DNA of 64,000 bases from Palsa-504 sp050011155 (GTDB lineage: Bacteria; Actinomycetota; Actinomycetes; Streptosporangiales; Streptosporangiaceae). The position numbers and the translations under genes were made by a program. Location of the stretch: positions 13,772 through 77,771 of the forward strand of contig JBEKJP010000023.1 in the NCBI GenBank assembly GCA_050011155.1. Reading direction: 5' to 3'. Under the pieces are notes generated by a model. It worked only from the letters and a program-made list of their open reading frames with translations. It made no database searches and was not told where the DNA came from. This document shows, piece by piece, positions 16,045-24,594 of the stretch (positions are counted from its first letter, which is position 1; every line of letters begins with the position of its first letter).

Positions 16045-16281
16045 GTTTGCCTGAACGCTCACTAGCAGCCGGTTGAGTAATGGCACCGCGGATATTGGCG
16101 ACAGCGCAGCTCGCTGCCTCAGTGAGTCCTTCCAGCGGGTTTGGAGCGCGGCCTTCAGTTCCTCCCGCATCGTCGGGCTGACGTGACCGTACACGCCGCG
16201 CATGCCGGGTTCGTCGTGGCCTAGCCGTCCGGACTTGAGCACGTCGGGTATCTGGTCTTCGTCCATCCACACCTTGAGGCG
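16045..16281 (-). pseudogene. tyrosine recombinase (integrase), C-terminal remnant
   Basis: The minus strand reads KVWMDEDQIPDVLKSGRLGH, then GMRGVYGHVSPTMREEL, then ARW-like TRWKDSLRQRAALSPIS. This is the end of an actinobacterial phage-type integrase: the H-x-x-W region damaged into LKVWM, the R-x-GH helix, and the catalytic Tyr in VYGHV. Upstream of KVWM the frame degenerates, and pieces of the preceding helix appear in another frame. There is no intact catalytic domain or start. Its place beside tRNA-Pro fits an element that inserted into the tRNA 3' end and was later deleted. Confidence 0.75.
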
Positions 16282-16427
16282 GCAGCCAGGCCGAGTGCAT
16301 CGCGCCAGATGCGTTGATCGCCGTAAACGTGTCACAGGACCAGGGCCGGTGCGCCGCGCTATCCGGCAGGCCAAGGCCAGGCCCGGCGCGCACGCGGCGA
16401 ATCTCAGGCATGAGTGGCAGCGTCTAG

Positions 16428-16650
16428 GGCCTCTCGTGCGTCCCCGGCCTCGACCTGGCGCTGCCGCACAACGACGTCGGTCTCGGCGACGACGCGTACG
16501 ACATCGCCGCGCAAGGCCGGGCCGCAGGGCAAACCGCCGTCTGCTGGGATCCCACCGGGACCGACCAGTTCGCAGTCGAGCGGCTCGCTGAAGTTCGAGC
16601 GGTCCGAGCAGCAGCGAATCGACAGAGCGCACCTAGTGCCGCACGATCGC
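16428..16650 (+). other. coding-like fragment of unknown origin
   Basis: An open stretch reads LDLALPHNDVGLGDDAYDIA, then AAGQTAVCWDPTGTDQFAVE, then RLAEVRAVRAA. It has the amino-acid texture of a real helical protein but no start, no ribosome site and no family I recognise. It is sandwiched between the integrase relic and a broken secreted protein and is best read as another scrap of the island. Confidence 0.3.
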
Positions 16651-16725
16651 GCATGCCCGATGCAACGACCCCCGTTGCGAGGAGACGAGGCATTCGTGAC
16701 CCGCCATCGGCGTTACGTCCTCCGG

Positions 16726-16741
16726 TGTCCGATTTTGGGAG
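16726..16741 (+). repeat. 16-bp direct repeat, right copy
   Basis: This is an exact second copy of TGTCCGATTTTGGGAG (left copy 15486-15501), 1,240 bases downstream in the same orientation. Confidence 0.75.
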
Positions 16742-16950
16742 CCGCGACGCCAGCCAGCGCGATCATCGAATTCGCCCGGCGAAGTCCCGCCAACTCGATT
16801 TTGCCGCCCGGTGCGGCTGCGCAAACCGGGCAAAGCCAGTTTCGCCGGACTGTTACGCTGGTCCTCAATTATGCCTTTCGGCGGATATACGACGACTCCG
16901 GCGGCAGTCGGCGGGGGCCAGCGGATGAGCATGGTGAAGGTGGTCTCAGG

Positions 16951-17326
16951 ATGACCAGTGCCACCGCGCTGCTGGCCACGGCCGGGGGCGCCGCACCCGC
17001 CAACGCGGCACCGGCACCGGCACCGCGGAGCGGACGTGAGCGAGGACCTCTACTGGTCCAACACGACCGCCAGCGGAAACAGCATGATCGGCCGCGCCCG
17101 GCTCAACGGTACCGACGTCGACCAGAACTTCATCGCCGTTCCCGACGGCCCCAGTGGCGTCTCCGCGCTGGCCGTCAACGCGCGCTACATCTACTGGACC
17201 GATGAGACCGGCCGCACGATCGGCCGGGCCCGGCTCGACGACACTCAGGTCAACCAGCAGTTCATCGAGGTCCCCAACGCGGACATCCTCCTCGGCGTGG
17301 CCGTGGACCCCGGCCCGCACGACTAG
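16951..17326 (+). pseudogene. frameshifted secreted protein with YWTD-like propeller repeats
   Basis: ATG 16951 begins a good export signal (TSATALLATAGGAAPANAAP). The sequence of the mature domain continues in the +1 frame from about 17030: DLYWSNTTASGNSMIGRARL, then IYWTDETGRTIGRARLDDTQ and a TGA/TAG end at 17326. Two copies of (I/L)YW-x(n)-IGRARL-x-D/GT-x-V-x-Q-x-FI are YWTD/NHL-type propeller blades. A single frameshift near 17030 would rejoin signal and blades. Only two blades remain, far fewer than a closed propeller needs, so the gene is also truncated unless it oligomerises. Confidence 0.6.
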
Positions 17327-17518
17327 GGTGCGTCTTGCAGATCATGCGAGGGAGACGGCACCCGGCTTGGTGACCTCACCCGTCTCCCATGCCCCGTCCG
17401 CGCCATCGCGGCTCAGCGCCGTGGGTCCCGGCCGTGCGGCGGACCGGGGCTATGCCACAGCCAGCCCGTTATATCCCTATATGTCTCAACTTCAGGTTAA
17501 AGAATCCCGGACACAGAT

Positions 17519-17571
17519 CATGATCGCGGGCAGTTCCGGTCGGATTTCGACCGTTTCTGCCCGCGATCATG
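17519..17571. repeat. 53-nt nested perfect hairpin
   Basis: The outer arms CATGATCGCGGGCAG and CTGCCCGCGATCATG pair over all 15 bases. Inside them CGGTCG pairs with CGACCG around GATTT. It lies in a 250-base non-coding stretch immediately before the next ORF. It has no T-tract, so it is either a strong structured terminator for the broken upstream gene or a small palindromic repetitive element. Confidence 0.8.
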
Positions 17572-17683
17572 GAACAGCATGACGCGAGGGTGTCGCCTTC
17601 CTGGCAGTGGGTTCTATGCAGGTCGATGTGACTACGCTCTCGATGTAGGCACGGAAGGGTTCAGCGAAGGGTTATTCCGAGGC

Positions 17684-17908
17684 ATGGGCAAGCTCAACCT
17701 GTATTACGGCACCGTCAAGTCCATGACGGGCCAGCGCCACGTCATGGCCTGGGCAAAGTCGCGGGAGAATGCCCTTGACCAGCTGGAATCCGCGCTCACG
17801 ACCAGTGAGCCTGTCCTAGGGTCGGTAGTCGGACCGCTCACGAGCCTGCCCGACGACGTCATGAAACCTGGCGTGTTCGTCGAAGTGACCCCTGTCCCGA
17901 ACGCCTGA
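17684..17908 (+). CDS. hypothetical protein
   Basis: The protein has 74 residues from ATG 17684 (MGKLNLYYGTVKSM). An ATG at 17579 in the same frame would add 35 less convincing residues and has no ribosome site. The sequence includes RHVMAWAKSRENALDQLESA and a closing DVMKPGVFVEVTPVP. I do not recognise a family. It ends 3 bases before the kinase gene, so the two are probably one transcript. Confidence 0.5.
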   Translation: MGKLNLYYGTVKSMTGQRHVMAWAKSRENALDQLESALTTSEPVLGSVVGPLTSLPDDVMKPGVFVEVTPVPNA

Positions 17909-17911
17909 CCC

Positions 17912-18565
17912 GTGCTCCTGCTGGCAGAGGAGCCCGAGGCTGGGCCGTGGCATGCGGAGCGATTGACCGCGGTCGCCGACGACCTGATGCGCTTGGGACA
18001 ACAGAGAAGCGCTGGCCGCCGCCCGGTCGTGCTGGCGATCGACGGGCGCAGTTCCGGCGGCAAGACGACGCTGGCGGGACGGCTCCAGGCTGTCGTGGCG
18101 GGCTCGGCGGTCGTGCACACCGACGACATCGCCTGGTGGTATTCCCGGTTCGGCTGGGCCGAGCTGCTGATCAACGGCGTCCTCCTCCCCGCGCGCTCGG
18201 GCCGGCCGGTGTCCTACCGGCCGCCTCCCTGGGATGAGCGGATGCGGCCGGGCGCGATCGAGGTGCCCGCTGGCGTCCCGCTGCTGATCGTGGAAGGCGT
18301 CGGCGCCGCCCGACGGGAAATCGCGCATCTGATCGACGTGGCCATCTGGGTCCAATCCGACGAACAGGAAACCGAGCGCCGTAACCTCGCCCGGGTGGGA
18401 CAGGCCGGCGGAATGCCCACCGAGCAGAACCATCGCGACTGGATGGCCGAGGAAATACCCTTCCAGGCCGGCCAGCGCTCCTGGGAACACGCCGACCTCA
18501 TCGTCTGCGGTACACCGCAGATTCCCTTCGACCCGGCTACCGAGCTCGTCGTCGCCCGGCCCTAG
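17912..18565 (+). CDS. P-loop kinase (uridine-kinase-like)
   Basis: The protein has 217 residues from GTG. AIDGRSSGGKTTLAGRL is a clear Walker A, VVHTDDIAWWYSRFGWAELL the acceptor-binding DD motif, and LLIVEGVGAARREI the Walker B. This layout is that of uridine kinase and related NMP or cofactor kinases. The substrate is not known. It appears intact although it sits among decayed genes. Its last 4 bases overlap the end of a convergent tautomerase pseudogene. Confidence 0.8.
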   Translation: MLLLAEEPEAGPWHAERLTAVADDLMRLGQQRSAGRRPVVLAIDGRSSGGKTTLAGRLQAVVAGSAVVHTDDIAWWYSRFGWAELLINGVLLPARSGRPVSYRPPPWDERMRPGAIEVPAGVPLLIVEGVGAARREIAHLIDVAIWVQSDEQETERRNLARVGQAGGMPTEQNHRDWMAEEIPFQAGQRSWEHADLIVCGTPQIPFDPATELVVARP

Positions 18566-18847
18566 CGCCAGTCCTCCCTCGGGATCACCACGTAGCTCGC
18601 TTCCCCGCGCCCGAAGGACCAGTCCGTGCGCTCGTTCTCGACCAGGATGACGGCCAGGTCTTCTGGCTGCAACTCGATGCGTTCGGCTAGCAGTTCCGCC
18701 AGCCGCCGGTAGAACGCGCTCTTCGCCTCGGTCGTCCGGCCCGCGGATGGCGTCACTGTGCTGGGCGATGACCTGAAACCGGTCTCGCAGCGGCACATCT
18801 AGCTGTTCGACCATGGCCCGGTGCACCGAATCGCCGATCAGGCGCAG
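18562..18847 (-). pseudogene. tautomerase-family protein with internal deletion
   Basis: The N-terminal part reads LIGDSVHRAMVEQLDVPLRD and RFQVIAQHS in one minus frame (about 18847-18755). The C-terminal part reads GRTTEAKSAFYRRLAELLAE and VILVENERTDWSFGRG in another (18740-18562). Full-length relatives have about 25 more residues between these blocks and an N-terminal proline strand before them. The gene has therefore lost its start, including the catalytic Pro1, and an internal piece, with a frame change. The break at 18847 coincides with the broken end of the neighbouring plus-strand remnant. Confidence 0.75.
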
Positions 18848-19060
18848 GTCCTGATCGCGGTCCTGGCCCGGACCCGGGCCGGGTTCCATCGCGCCGTGGC
18901 CGGCCTGGCCGCGGCGGGGAACGACGTCGTCGCCGATCACGTGCTCAGCGAGCCGTGGCGCCTGCTGGACTGCCTGGCGGTCATGGCAGGTTACCGGGTC
19001 GTGCTGGACTCCGGTCAGGTGCCCACGGCCTTCGACCGGCTCAGGGCACTCCTCCTGTGA
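18847..19060 (+). pseudogene. chloramphenicol-phosphotransferase-like protein, truncated
   Basis: The sequence AGFHRAVAGLAAAGNDVVAD, then HVLSEPWRLLDCLAVMAGY, matches the middle of CPT-like kinases, then jumps to VLDSGQVPTAFDRLRALL, which resembles the family's last helix. The P-loop N-terminus is gone and the segment with the lid arginines (VRCPLxxLERRE) is deleted. It begins where the divergent tautomerase remnant begins, so one deletion probably removed both 5' ends. Confidence 0.65.
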
Positions 19061-19085
19061 AGGGTGCCGCGTACGATCGGGGGAT

Positions 19086-19523
19086 ATGACCGAGTCCTGG
19101 GATCCTGCCGCTACGGGGATCCTGCGCCTGCCCTCGGGCAGGCTGGTACGAGGCCGGGGCCTGAGGCGCCCGGTGCCGGACGGCCCTAGCCCGTTGCTCG
19201 GCGTCTACCTGCTCGGCCGGCGCCCGCCGGACGTTCCCTGGGAATCGCGCTGGATCCGGTGGCCGGATTTCCGGTTGCCGGCCGCCGGGACCGATGTGCT
19301 GTCCACGCTGACCGAGGCCTGGGAGCGCGCCGCGGCCGAACGGGTGGAGATCGCCTGCGCGGGTGGTCACGGGCGCACCGGTACCGCGCTGGCCTGCCTG
19401 GCTATCCTCGACGGCGTGCCCGGGGCTGAGGCCGTCGCGTTCGTTCGTGAGCACTATGACCCGCACGCGGTCGAGACGCCAGCCCAGCGCCGCTACGTCG
19501 CCCGCTGGCCGGAGCAACGATAA
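19086..19523 (+). CDS. protein-tyrosine-phosphatase-like protein
   Basis: The protein has 145 residues from an ATG preceded by GGGGG. The loop CAGGHGRTG fits the C-x5-R-(S/T) P-loop of cysteine phosphatases, with Thr replaced by Arg-Thr-Gly context, and WPDFRLP upstream provides the general-acid aspartate region. The domain is compact, as in actinobacterial dual-specificity-like phosphatases that act on proteins or small phosphate esters. It appears intact and starts 25 bases after the CPT-like remnant. Confidence 0.85.
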   Translation: MTESWDPAATGILRLPSGRLVRGRGLRRPVPDGPSPLLGVYLLGRRPPDVPWESRWIRWPDFRLPAAGTDVLSTLTEAWERAAAERVEIACAGGHGRTGTALACLAILDGVPGAEAVAFVREHYDPHAVETPAQRRYVARWPEQR

Positions 19524-19672
19524 TCAGCCAGGAGAATATCGCGGATATCCGCAAAACCGTACAATGAGCGCGGTCGTGCGGCCGATTCTGGTCAGCGGAT
19601 ACACTATTCGCCGGCCACTGACCGGCCGATGAATATCTGATTTCCGTTGCCATTCACCCGTAGGAGCCGAAC

Positions 19673-20071
19673 ATGTTGCGCCTTGCCGCGGTTATCGCCG
19701 CCAGTGCCGCCACGCTGGCCTGCGGCACGCTGCCCGCCTCCGCCGCGTCCGACCGAATTCACGCGTTCGGCATTCCGGGCGTCTCGGGCGTCCGGGCCTG
19801 GGGGTCGTACGAGCACGACGGAGCCAAGGTGCGGGTCATGGTGTGCGTCGAGGACACCGCACGCAGCGTCTACGGTGGAGCAGCGGTCGGACTGGCATTC
19901 GATTCTGGCTATCGGAGGCACGCCGATGTAAGCGCGGCGACGATCGGCTTCGAGCACACCCAGTGCCGGGTCATGGCCACGCCCTTCCAGAGCCACCTCG
20001 TCGTCGAGGCCCTGTCCGGCCTTGAGAACGGCAAAGTCCGCCAGCACGGCAAGCCCATACGGATCTACTAG
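19673..20071 (+). CDS. small secreted protein
   Basis: The protein has 132 residues from an ATG preceded by TAGGAG. A signal peptide (LRLAAVIAASAATLACGTLP, cleavage near ASA-AS) leads a mature domain of about 107 residues with two cysteines (MVCVEDT and HTQCRVM) that could form one disulphide and several beta strands. No family is recognised. A perfect 12-bp palindrome GCGGATATCCGC at 19541-19552 lies upstream in the 150-base leader and may be regulatory. Confidence 0.75.
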   Translation: MLRLAAVIAASAATLACGTLPASAASDRIHAFGIPGVSGVRAWGSYEHDGAKVRVMVCVEDTARSVYGGAAVGLAFDSGYRRHADVSAATIGFEHTQCRVMATPFQSHLVVEALSGLENGKVRQHGKPIRIY

Positions 20072-20296
20072 CCGCTCTTACACCCGCCTTTGTTTACAGT
20101 TCCGGGCGCTATGACACCCATAACCGCAGACAAAGCGCGGGTCTCGCAGTTTCCTGGCCGCCAGAGACGTCATGAAACCCGGGTTACAGCGCGTTTAAAC
20201 GCACTCGAAGCCCAGTTTCATGGCGTCCGGAACGCGTCCGGAACGCGGACGAAACCAGACCGCCGCGCCGCCACGCCGTCGCGGAATGGCCAGCGG

Positions 20297-21889
20297 CTAG
20301 CCGGCTGTGATCTGCTTGCGGCCGCCGCCTCCGACCAGTCCGGTGCGCAGGCTAGGGGCGGGAATGGCCACCGGCGCGGTACGCGCCGGTTTCGGCGCCA
20401 TGGTGGTGAGACGCAGCGCCAGTGCCGGGCACATGTGCACCGCCTGCTCCGCGTCCTTTTCCAGCCAGCTGGGCACCGGGATGTTGAGGATGACCGGGTA
20501 GCCCTGGGCGTCCAGGTGGATGACCTCCGGCACCAGGTGCGCGCAGAGCCCGTGGCCCTGGCAGCGGGTCCAGTCCACCACGAGCCGCTGCTGGGTTTCC
20601 TGCTCGGGACCGGTAGGCAGCGGCAGCAGGCCGCGGACAGGCCGCCCGCAGGAGGAGTGGAAGACGTGCGCCGCGAGGTCCTCGGTGAACACGTCGAGGG
20701 CCGAGAGGACGAACCTGGTCACTCCGTCGGGATGCGAGCAGGCGCCGCGCCCGGCGACGGCGGCGGCGGAGCGCCGGGCCACGTCGAGCGCCTCGATCCC
20801 GCCCGAGCCGTCGATCAGCGCGGCCAGCGCCCGCGCGATGGACGGCAGGCCGAGCTTGCACGGCCCGCACTGCCCGGCCGATTCCCCGGCCAGGTAGCTC
20901 GCGATCCGGGACACCTCACCCAGCGGGCAGGTGCCGTCGCCGAGCGGGAGGACGATGCCCGAGCCGAGCGTGCCGCCCACGGCGGCCAGCCCTTCACGGG
21001 AAACCGGCACCACGTACGCCGTGCTGGCCGGCAGCCACATGCCGTGGTACCCGCCGACCAGGACGCCGTCACCAGCCGGAGCCTGGCAGATGTCCAGGAC
21101 CGCGGCCAGCGGGACGCCGGTCGGAACCTCGACGACGGCGGGGTTCGCGGCGGAACCGCCCACGCTGAGCAGGACCGTCCCCGGTTCCTCGGCCGTGCCC
21201 ACGGCGGCGAACCGCTCCGGGCCGAGCAGGGCGAGCACCGCCAGCTGCGCGAACGTGCCCGCGTTGGACAGGAACGTGGGCAGCTCGGCCACGCCGGACT
21301 CGGCGGCGAGCACCTTGCGCCCCGGCGGTATGGGGCGCTTGCCGTTGATGCCGCGGATCAGTGCGCCGGACTCGCCGGAGATGAACCGTTCGGGCATCTG
21401 GACCACTCGGGCCAGCTTGCGCAGGCCTGGTTCGGCCGCGATCGCCGCCTCCACCGACCTGTTCGCCAGTTCGTCGCCGGCGACGCCGACCACGATCTCG
21501 TCGGCCCCGATGGCCTCGGCCACCAGCGCGGCCCCGCTGAGGATGAGGTACGGCGAGCGGATCATGAGCATCTTGTCCTTGATGCTCCCCGGCTCGCCCT
21601 CGGTCGCGTTGACCACCACGATCGGCGGGCAGTCCTTCTCCTCGGCGTTCTCCACCACCGCCCGGAGCTTGCGCGCGAACGGGAACGCCGCGCCGCCCTG
21701 GCCGCGCAGGTCGACCTGCTCGGCCATCGCGATCAGTTCCTCGGCGGAGAGCCGGGGCAGCGGGCCGAAGATGTCGCGGTGGGCTTCGAGGTCGAGTCGG
21801 GGCATCCGGTCGAGCCCGGCCGTCAGCCGGGCCGCTCCGATCCGCATGATCGCGGGCGCGTCGATGCCCTTGTTCGGGCTCACTCCCAC
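20297..21889 (-). CDS. NuoF-like NAD(P)H-binding Fe-S protein fused to a ferredoxin
   Basis: The protein has 530 residues, and the GTG at 21889 has GGAGG 6 bases upstream. Residues 55-220 are the NuoF Rossmann/FMN domain (DLRGQGGAAFPFARKL, VVVNATEGEPGSIKDK), followed by an SLBB region. A 4Fe-4S helical domain (ESAGQCGPCKLGLPSIARAL) comes next, with a later Cys in GRGACSHPDG. After residue 430 comes a ferredoxin: DWTRCQGHGLCAHLVPEVI and HMCPAL, a C-x5-C-x(n)-C arrangement that fits a 3Fe-4S or partial 4Fe-4S cluster. It should accept electrons from NAD(P)H and pass them to the membrane protein encoded upstream, which overlaps it by 10 bases. No other Nuo subunits are present. Confidence 0.85.
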   Translation of the reverse strand: MGVSPNKGIDAPAIMRIGAARLTAGLDRMPRLDLEAHRDIFGPLPRLSAEELIAMAEQVDLRGQGGAAFPFARKLRAVVENAEEKDCPPIVVVNATEGEPGSIKDKMLMIRSPYLILSGAALVAEAIGADEIVVGVAGDELANRSVEAAIAAEPGLRKLARVVQMPERFISGESGALIRGINGKRPIPPGRKVLAAESGVAELPTFLSNAGTFAQLAVLALLGPERFAAVGTAEEPGTVLLSVGGSAANPAVVEVPTGVPLAAVLDICQAPAGDGVLVGGYHGMWLPASTAYVVPVSREGLAAVGGTLGSGIVLPLGDGTCPLGEVSRIASYLAGESAGQCGPCKLGLPSIARALAALIDGSGGIEALDVARRSAAAVAGRGACSHPDGVTRFVLSALDVFTEDLAAHVFHSSCGRPVRGLLPLPTGPEQETQQRLVVDWTRCQGHGLCAHLVPEVIHLDAQGYPVILNIPVPSWLEKDAEQAVHMCPALALRLTTMAPKPARTAPVAIPAPSLRTGLVGGGGRKQITAG

Positions 21890-23958
21890 TCGCCACCTCC
21901 GGTCGGCCCGGGTCTGTCGCCATACCGCGGGTCAGGGGACTTAGCCCGGTGCGACGGGCGAGCGGCCGGCCTGGGCGGCGAGCCGGTGCGCGGTCCGGCG
22001 GCCGGCTCGGCCACTGGCCGGCCGTGCCGGGGACCGGATCGCGTGGATCCCGCGGCCGGCCGCGGCCCGGTGTCGGGACGCGGCATCGGACCGGTATCCG
22101 GGCGGGGCATCGGGCCCGTGCCGACGCGGGGCATCGAGCCGGTGTCGGCCCGCGGTGCCCGGCCGCGGCCCGCGCGGGGCGCCGGGCCAGTACCGTGACG
22201 CGGCGGCTGACCACCGCCGACCCGCGGCATCGGACCGGTATCCATCCGCGGCATCGGACCGGTGCCGGGACGCGGCATCGGACCGGTATCCATCCGCGGC
22301 ATCGGACCGGTGCCGGCGCGCGGCATCGGACCGGTGCCGACCCGGGGCATCGGCCCCGTACCCGGCCTCGGCGGAGGCGCAGGCGCAGGCGGCGGACCAG
22401 AATCGGCTCGCGGCATGGGACCCGTACCCACGCGGGGTATCGGCCCCGTGCCGGGCGGGGGTCCGAGCTTAGGCTGCGGACCGGAACTACGGTCGGCCGG
22501 GCGCGGGGCCGCGGTTATCGCTGCCCGGGGCGGCGCGGGCTCCATCGGCCCGGGCCGAGGCGGACGGCCGCCGGGCGCGCCGCGGTCGGGCCCGCTGCGG
22601 TCGGGCCCGCTGCGGTCGGCATAGTCCTCGGGGTACGGAGACACGGGCTGGGCCCGCTGGTCCGACGGCCCGTACGGGTAGGAGGACAACGTGTCCTGAG
22701 GGACGTCGCCGTGCCCGCGCGGCGCGCCTTCGAACCGGGGCGGCCCATCGTACCCGGGCTCGTACCGCGGCTGCCTGGCCGGACCGGCCACGGCGGGCCG
22801 GGGCTGCTCTCCGGTCGTGTAGGGGCGGCCCCGCATTCCGTTCCGCGGGTCGTCGCCGTAGGGCGGCGCGCCCAGCGGCGTGAAGCCGAGGTCGCCGTAG
22901 GCGTCCGGAGCCGGGTTATAGGGGTCAGGGACGGCGCGGTAAGCCTGACCGTAGGCATCCGCAGCCGGAGGCGACCCCACGTAGGCCGGGACGCCGCCGT
23001 AATCCGGGGCAGCGTCGTAACCCTGAGCCGGCCCGAGCGCCGGGAACGGTCCGGAGGCCGGTGACTGGCCCGGCATCGGGAGCGCGGTCGCGGTCCACGA
23101 ACCCGTACTGGCTCCCGCACCCAATCCGGCCGGAAGCACCTGGACGGTCGCGCCGAGCTGACCGCTGCTGAGCTGCGCCTGCGCCATCGCCATGGCCGCG
23201 GCGCGCATCGAAGGCGAGGCACCGGACCCGGCCCGGTCGACGCTCGGCGACGTGCTCAGCTTCTCTTTCGACCGCAGCGAGATGGCCAGGAACCTGAACG
23301 CCAGGCCGAGAGCGGCCACCGCGATCGCGAACCCGTAGCTCCAGTCGACGTACGGCTTGGCCGCGCGCCCGCCGAGCAGGCCGTGCACGACGCCGAAGAC
23401 GAACGCCACGTACGAGCTGTAGTGAATAGCCCGCCAGCGCCAGGCCTTACCTTGCGTCGTGAACCGCTTACGGAGGATCCCCGTTATCACGAGCAGAAGG
23501 ATCAGGTCGGACGCAATCGTGCCGAGGCCGATATAAAAAGTCCGGAACGGCGACAGGAACGGCACGACCGCGTCGATGACGTGCGCGCGCTGGGCCAGGA
23601 TCTCGGTCGTGATGTGGATGATCAGGAAGGCCAGCGTGCCGAACGCGAAGGCACGGTGGATCGCCTGCGCCATCACCCGGTGGCCCGGTGTCATGACGAT
23701 CCGGTCGACGGCCAGCAGCGATATCAGCACCGATCCGGTCAGGCCGACCAGCGCGAGCACTCCGGCGTAGTAGAGCATGAAGTGCTGCGTAGCGGCATCG
23801 ATGACGTGGCCGACCTTGGTGAAGGCCAGTACGGCGACGATGACCACGATGGCGGTGATCGAGACTGCGACGATCTTCCCCATGTGGTCGTCAACCGCTC
23901 CCGGTGCCCCCGAGTGCACACCCTGACGACCGCGTGGACGGCCGACGGTCGTTGGCAC
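21880..23958 (-). CDS. multi-pass (ferric-reductase/b561-like) membrane protein with Pro-rich repeat tail
   Basis: The protein has 692 residues, from a GTG with AGGAGG 7-8 bases upstream. Residues 26-215 contain about six helices with well-placed histidines (GHRVMAQAIHRAFAFG, LIIHITTEILAQRAH, RAIHYSSYVAF, FGVVHGLLGG), the pattern of b-type haem-binding ferric-reductase-like domains. The remaining 470 residues are disordered, rich in Pro, Gly and Tyr, and end in about a dozen GTGPMPR-type heptads. With the overlapping NuoF-ferredoxin gene it probably forms an NAD(P)H-to-haem electron-transfer complex. The acceptor (quinone, metal or oxygen) is unknown. Confidence 0.8.
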   Translation of the reverse strand: MPTTVGRPRGRQGVHSGAPGAVDDHMGKIVAVSITAIVVIVAVLAFTKVGHVIDAATQHFMLYYAGVLALVGLTGSVLISLLAVDRIVMTPGHRVMAQAIHRAFAFGTLAFLIIHITTEILAQRAHVIDAVVPFLSPFRTFYIGLGTIASDLILLLVITGILRKRFTTQGKAWRWRAIHYSSYVAFVFGVVHGLLGGRAAKPYVDWSYGFAIAVAALGLAFRFLAISLRSKEKLSTSPSVDRAGSGASPSMRAAAMAMAQAQLSSGQLGATVQVLPAGLGAGASTGSWTATALPMPGQSPASGPFPALGPAQGYDAAPDYGGVPAYVGSPPAADAYGQAYRAVPDPYNPAPDAYGDLGFTPLGAPPYGDDPRNGMRGRPYTTGEQPRPAVAGPARQPRYEPGYDGPPRFEGAPRGHGDVPQDTLSSYPYGPSDQRAQPVSPYPEDYADRSGPDRSGPDRGAPGGRPPRPGPMEPAPPRAAITAAPRPADRSSGPQPKLGPPPGTGPIPRVGTGPMPRADSGPPPAPAPPPRPGTGPMPRVGTGPMPRAGTGPMPRMDTGPMPRPGTGPMPRMDTGPMPRVGGGQPPRHGTGPAPRAGRGRAPRADTGSMPRVGTGPMPRPDTGPMPRPDTGPRPAAGSTRSGPRHGRPVAEPAAGPRTGSPPRPAARPSHRAKSPDPRYGDRPGPTGGGEWE
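22060..22470 (-). repeat. heptapeptide-coding repeats (GTGPMPR type)
   Basis: About a dozen 21-bp units encode variants of (G/D)TGPMPR within the tail of the membrane protein, with alternating GT, DT, RM, RV and RP fillers. The DNA copies are diverged, so the array is older than the two 15-bp minisatellites elsewhere in the window. The repeats give a basic, flexible cytoplasmic or extracytoplasmic tail. Confidence 0.85.
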
Positions 23959-24594
23959 GCGTAACCTCCTCAGGATCGTGATAGACGAGAGAAGACCAAT
24001 TGCGACACGCAGAACGCTGGCTGATTGTCTTTAGTACCGGTTGCTCGTGGCCTAGCGACTATATCAGCGCGAATAACGCTTTGGCGGCAAAATGATCTAC
24101 GGACGATTTCGGGCCGGTGAAGCAAGCGCGGAGCTGGCCCGCATCCGGATCGATGGTGTCTGGGGTCCGCCACGACGGGGACCAGCGACCGCCATGAGCC
24201 CTCCGACCGGCGCCCTCACGGGGCCGGGATTCCAGGGCCGGAGCATCCTTGGGCCAGCAGGAATCTTGCGATATCCCAGCACGTTCCTCCTTCGCGCCAC
24301 CCCGGCTCCGCATCTGTTATACCGCCCGCACCAGCGGCAGATCTGCCAAACCGGCAAGCTCCCTGCTTACGGAACTCTTCCGGCAGCACACCTCTGCGTA
24401 GGCAAAAAGGCCTATTTACCGGCCCGGGAAATACGACATCTGGCACCACAAAGACAGGAACGACGCAGAAATCCGGAAGCGCCTCGGCCGGCAATTAGCC
24501 CGGCCCCTATCACCGCCCTTGGCGACCGCACCACCCGCCGCGAGCCCCGGTAAGGAACCAGTAATCCTTCCGGCTGCTCTCCGTGGCGCGGTGA
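23959..24594. other. 636-base gap without a supported gene
   Basis: This lies between the membrane reductase gene and the convergently placed EEP gene end. Open frames exist on both strands (for example 24216-24494 minus) but have no ribosome site, no conserved motif and codon use unlike the neighbours. The part near 24000-24100 is AT-rich and should contain the promoter of the reductase operon. The rest shows nothing I recognise and may be decayed coding DNA. Confidence 0.4.

Noticed and set aside
20090..22198. 702-residue plus frame opposite the NuoF-ferredoxin gene
   Set aside because: Arg/Gly/His-rich translation without motifs; the minus strand carries Fe-S cysteine motifs and cofactor loops.
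22155..22624. Plus-strand repeat proteins (GRGIGPV type) opposite the reductase tail
   Set aside because: They are the antisense translation of the GTGPMPR repeats and have no start context of their own.
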